Shown one piece after another: positions 5,291-6,821 of a stretch of 6,821 nucleotides of DNA. The position numbers and the translations under genes were made by a program. Under the pieces are notes generated by a model. It was given only the letters and a program-made list of their open reading frames with translations, searched no databases and had not been told where the DNA came from. The DNA is from Microcaldota archaeon. GTDB taxonomy: Archaea; Iainarchaeota; Iainarchaeia; JAADDC01. The stretch covers positions 1 to 6,821 of the forward strand of contig JALTCQ010000083.1 of NCBI GenBank assembly GCA_027074515.1, written 5' to 3'. Positions within the stretch are counted from its first letter, which is position 1. The number at the start of each line of letters is the position of its first letter.

Positions 5291-5628
5291 CGACCCCACC
5301 TCGGTCCGTATGGCGTTCTTACATATTGTTCTTCCGCTGCTGCAGCTTGTTGAGCAAATTCTTCGCTAGCCTTCATGCTCAACGCTCTTGCACTGTCGTA
5401 CTGGAAGTATATATCCTGCATGGCGCTCAGCCCCGGGAAGAGGAGCAACAAGCCCAGCCCAATCACGAGCCAGAACAGGCTCTGCGCGTAGAAAAGGAGG
5501 TAGTAAAGAACGCCTGTCATTATAAGGATCGCCAGGAGCCTGTTCTTGACGTTGGACTGTATCCAGTAGAAGACGAATATGATTCCAAAGAGCTTCAGCG
5601 CGAGGCTAGCGTCTCCTATGAACGACAC
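5287..5628 (-). CDS. Small three-helix membrane protein, first gene of the membrane operon
   Basis: A 113-residue protein with hydrophobic segments at about 7-24, 30-48 and 50-67, then a 45-residue soluble tail. The tail has an Ala/Glu-rich helix (KASEEFAQQAAAAEEQ) and a basic aromatic end (RTPYGPRWGR). The basic loop QSNVKNR between segments 1 and 2 is predicted cytosolic, putting the N-terminus outside and the tail inside. Its three helices correspond to helices 2-4 of the downstream four-helix proteins. The start is GTG 5628: a TATA box centred near 5652 lies about 24 bp upstream, C is at -1, and there is no ribosome site, so the transcript is probably leaderless. The last codons contain the ribosome site of the next gene, and the stop overlaps its start (ATGA). 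No family was recognised. Confidence 0.87.
   Translation of the reverse strand: MSFIGDASLALKLFGIIFVFYWIQSNVKNRLLAILIMTGVLYYLLFYAQSLFWLVIGLGLLLLFPGLSAMQDIYFQYDSARALSMKASEEFAQQAAAAEEQYVRTPYGPRWGR
5297..5302 (-). promoter_or_regulatory. Ribosome binding site deciding the 5290 start
   Basis: GAGGTG on the minus strand, within the last codons of the upstream gene, lies 6 nt before ATG 5290. It overlaps the alternative GTG at 5299 and so favours the ATG that overlaps the TGA stop. Confidence 0.65.
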
Positions 5629-5647
5629 GCAACTATATGGGCTTTGA

Positions 5648-5656
5648 CTATATAAT
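5648..5656 (-). promoter_or_regulatory. Promoter of the membrane-protein operon, inside the upstream gene's 3' end
   Basis: On the minus strand GAAAGG-ATTATATAG combines a purine-rich BRE-like stretch (5662-5657) with a TATA box (5656-5648), centred about 24 bp from GTG 5628. The TATA bases are the last codons (ATT ATA TAG) of the surface-protein gene. The five membrane-protein genes could therefore be transcribed separately from it, with or without readthrough. Confidence 0.66.
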
Positions 5657-6811
5657 CCTTTCTTCCCCTGGTAGCGCCACGAACACGCGTTCTTGCCCGT
5701 TCTCGTCCACGATTCTTATGGCCGTGAGTGCTGGTAGTTCACACGTTTTTGGGCCCCTGCACACCGGAGCGTCGTTCAAGTATGCTACTTCCCCCTTTCT
5801 CAGTGTGATCCTTGCGGGTAGAGGAGTGATGCTTATGTTCTTGTCCGCGTCCCCGGGAACGGTGGCCATTACCCTCGTTACCGCGGGCCATCTTTCTGCA
5901 AACACGTAGTAGCTTCCGTCGGGAGCTGCGAACTCCGTGCTGCCCGCGTGCGCAACGTGTATCACGATCCCGTCCCTGTCAGTTACCACAATTTCATCCC
6001 CATCCGTCTTTATTCGCATTTCCTCCACGTCTACGGCTCTATTTAGCTGAATTATTGTATTATTGTCGCATACGTGGTCGTAACTACGCATATACCCCTC
6101 GCGCCAGGCGTACACGTCCACGCAGCGTTTCGCGGCGCCCACGTAGCAGTTTCCGTCCTTGCAGTTTCTGGCAATTCCTCTCGCCGAGATCCACGCTCCT
6201 TCTGGTTTTTCCGTCTCTGCATCTCTGACGTACACGTCTATGTGCTTGCAGTTCTCTTGTTCCTGCCTTACGCTGATTTTTGTATCCTTCCTCAGTGTTA
6301 CGTTGCCTTCCTTTGTTACGCACCCATTTTTGTCCAGGGCGGCGAAGCGATATACCCCCTCTGGCAGCTGTATTGCCTTGTTGCAATCAAATCTGTCCAC
6401 CAGCGGCGCGCCGATGGGCGCAATGATCACGCTATCACAGCCCGTGAATGTTAGAGTTCTCTTTATCTTCGTTGGATCCCGTGGCAGTATCACCTTGCGC
6501 CCGTTCGTTATCGCCCTTATTGTGACGGATATGTGGTCTTTCGCGGAAAACGTTGCCGAGCTAGCCGATGCGGGTATTGTTGCTTTCCCCCTTGCACGAA
6601 TCACGCGTTCCGTTCCGTTCACTACGTATCTCACGTTTGCGTCCAGCGGTGTTCCGTTCTCGTCGAGGACAAGTACGGTTACATTCTGCTCGGGAGCCAC
6701 GTGGACCTCTGACCGCACGGGATTGCTTGCCCTTTGCCCCCCGCCATGGTATACAACCGCCACGACCGCCAGCACTGTCAAGATAATGATGAGCCACTGT
6801 CGTGCACGCAT
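5648..6811 (-). CDS. Membrane-anchored surface protein, Cys-rich with N-glycosylation sites
   Basis: A 387-residue protein with a short basic N-terminus and one hydrophobic segment (about 7-21, WLIIILTVLAVVAVV), acting as a signal anchor or signal peptide. The rest is predicted outside the cell. It is beta-rich and looks like tandem Ig-like or PEGA/carboxypeptidase-regulatory-like sandwiches. One begins near 43 (VTVLVLDENGTPLDANV), one has LPEGVYRFAALDKNG (149-163), one begins near 190 (IDVYVRDAETEKPEGA), and one has APDGSYYVFAE (296-306). Ten cysteines (125, 143, 164, 188, 217, 222, 230, 248, 351, 357) could form disulfides. N-X-S/T sequons are at N43, N52, N65, N170, N250 and N325. No catalytic motif is visible, so a binding or structural role is likely. 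ATG 6811 leaves only 10 bp to the window edge, so its promoter is not seen. The domain assignment is tentative; the surface location is more secure. Confidence 0.85.
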   Translation of the reverse strand: MRARQWLIIILTVLAVVAVVYHGGGQRASNPVRSEVHVAPEQNVTVLVLDENGTPLDANVRYVVNGTERVIRARGKATIPASASSATFSAKDHISVTIRAITNGRKVILPRDPTKIKRTLTFTGCDSVIIAPIGAPLVDRFDCNKAIQLPEGVYRFAALDKNGCVTKEGNVTLRKDTKISVRQEQENCKHIDVYVRDAETEKPEGAWISARGIARNCKDGNCYVGAAKRCVDVYAWREGYMRSYDHVCDNNTIIQLNRAVDVEEMRIKTDGDEIVVTDRDGIVIHVAHAGSTEFAAPDGSYYVFAERWPAVTRVMATVPGDADKNISITPLPARITLRKGEVAYLNDAPVCRGPKTCELPALTAIRIVDENGQERVFVALPGEERII

Positions 6812-6821
6812 GGTATTATTT

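Noticed and set aside
3584..5628. Naming the operon as a Ced/Ted, archaellum or type IV pilus system
   Set aside because: There are no class III signal peptides, no intact secretion ATPase and no recognisable CedA or pilin sequence; only general size and hydrophobicity agree.
5637..6797. Plus-strand and alternative minus-strand frames within the surface-protein gene
   Set aside because: They are short and compositionally odd, whereas the 387-codon frame has a signal segment, beta-rich repeats and sequons.
1..6821. tRNA or rRNA genes, CRISPR array, insertion sequence or integration site
   Set aside because: No cloverleaf-like segment, regularly spaced direct repeats, transposase or integrase motif, or terminal inverted repeats were seen. 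Nearly every base lies in a gene or a short promoter.

Overview
This window looks archaeal. The evidence is a family-B DNA polymerase, TATA boxes centred about 24-26 bp upstream of start codons in the style of leaderless archaeal transcripts, and Shine-Dalgarno motifs seen mainly before operon-internal genes. It also encodes a HerA/FtsK-like protein and a surface protein with many N-glycosylation sequons. Gene packing is extreme: convergent genes overlap or touch at their stop codons, and divergent genes share only 31-50 bp. This would suit a small streamlined genome, such as a DPANN-type archaeon, but the lineage is an inference that the sequence does not settle.

Left part (1-3583). The N-terminal 328 codons of polB run off the left edge on the minus strand. 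A nearly symmetric TATA element at about 1003-1014 can serve both polB and a plus-strand coiled-coil protein (1035-1460). That gene overlaps, tail to tail, a 485-residue minus-strand protein (1450-2907). This protein has the layout of a HerA-type hexameric ATPase, but its Walker A, Walker B and polar sensor motifs all appear degenerate, so it is a probable pseudo-ATPase. It is divergent from a plus-strand protein (2939-3583) with a small N-terminal helical domain, a long Ser/Pro/Thr-rich linker and a C-terminal coiled coil. The 31 bp between these two starts hold two opposed, fully overlapping promoters.

Right part (3584-6811, minus strand). A 387-residue surface protein, anchored by an N-terminal hydrophobic segment and rich in Cys and N-glycosylation sequons, is followed by five short membrane-protein genes. 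Four (5287-5628, 4961-5290, 4488-4943, 4132-4479) have three or four predicted membrane segments and look like diverged members of one family. The fifth (3584-4132) has a two-helix membrane hairpin and a soluble coiled-coil tail. They are linked by stop/start overlaps or gaps of 8-17 nt, and their own promoter lies in the last codons of the surface-protein gene.

Working together (inference): all five small membrane proteins are predicted to put their C-terminal tails in the cytosol, while the surface protein faces outward. The pseudo-HerA protein and two coiled-coil proteins next door are soluble. The whole could be an undescribed envelope-spanning apparatus, perhaps a distant relative of archaeal or bacterial conjugation and DNA-transfer machines. 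No gene here is recognised as a known component of such a system. No RNA gene, CRISPR array or mobile element was seen.
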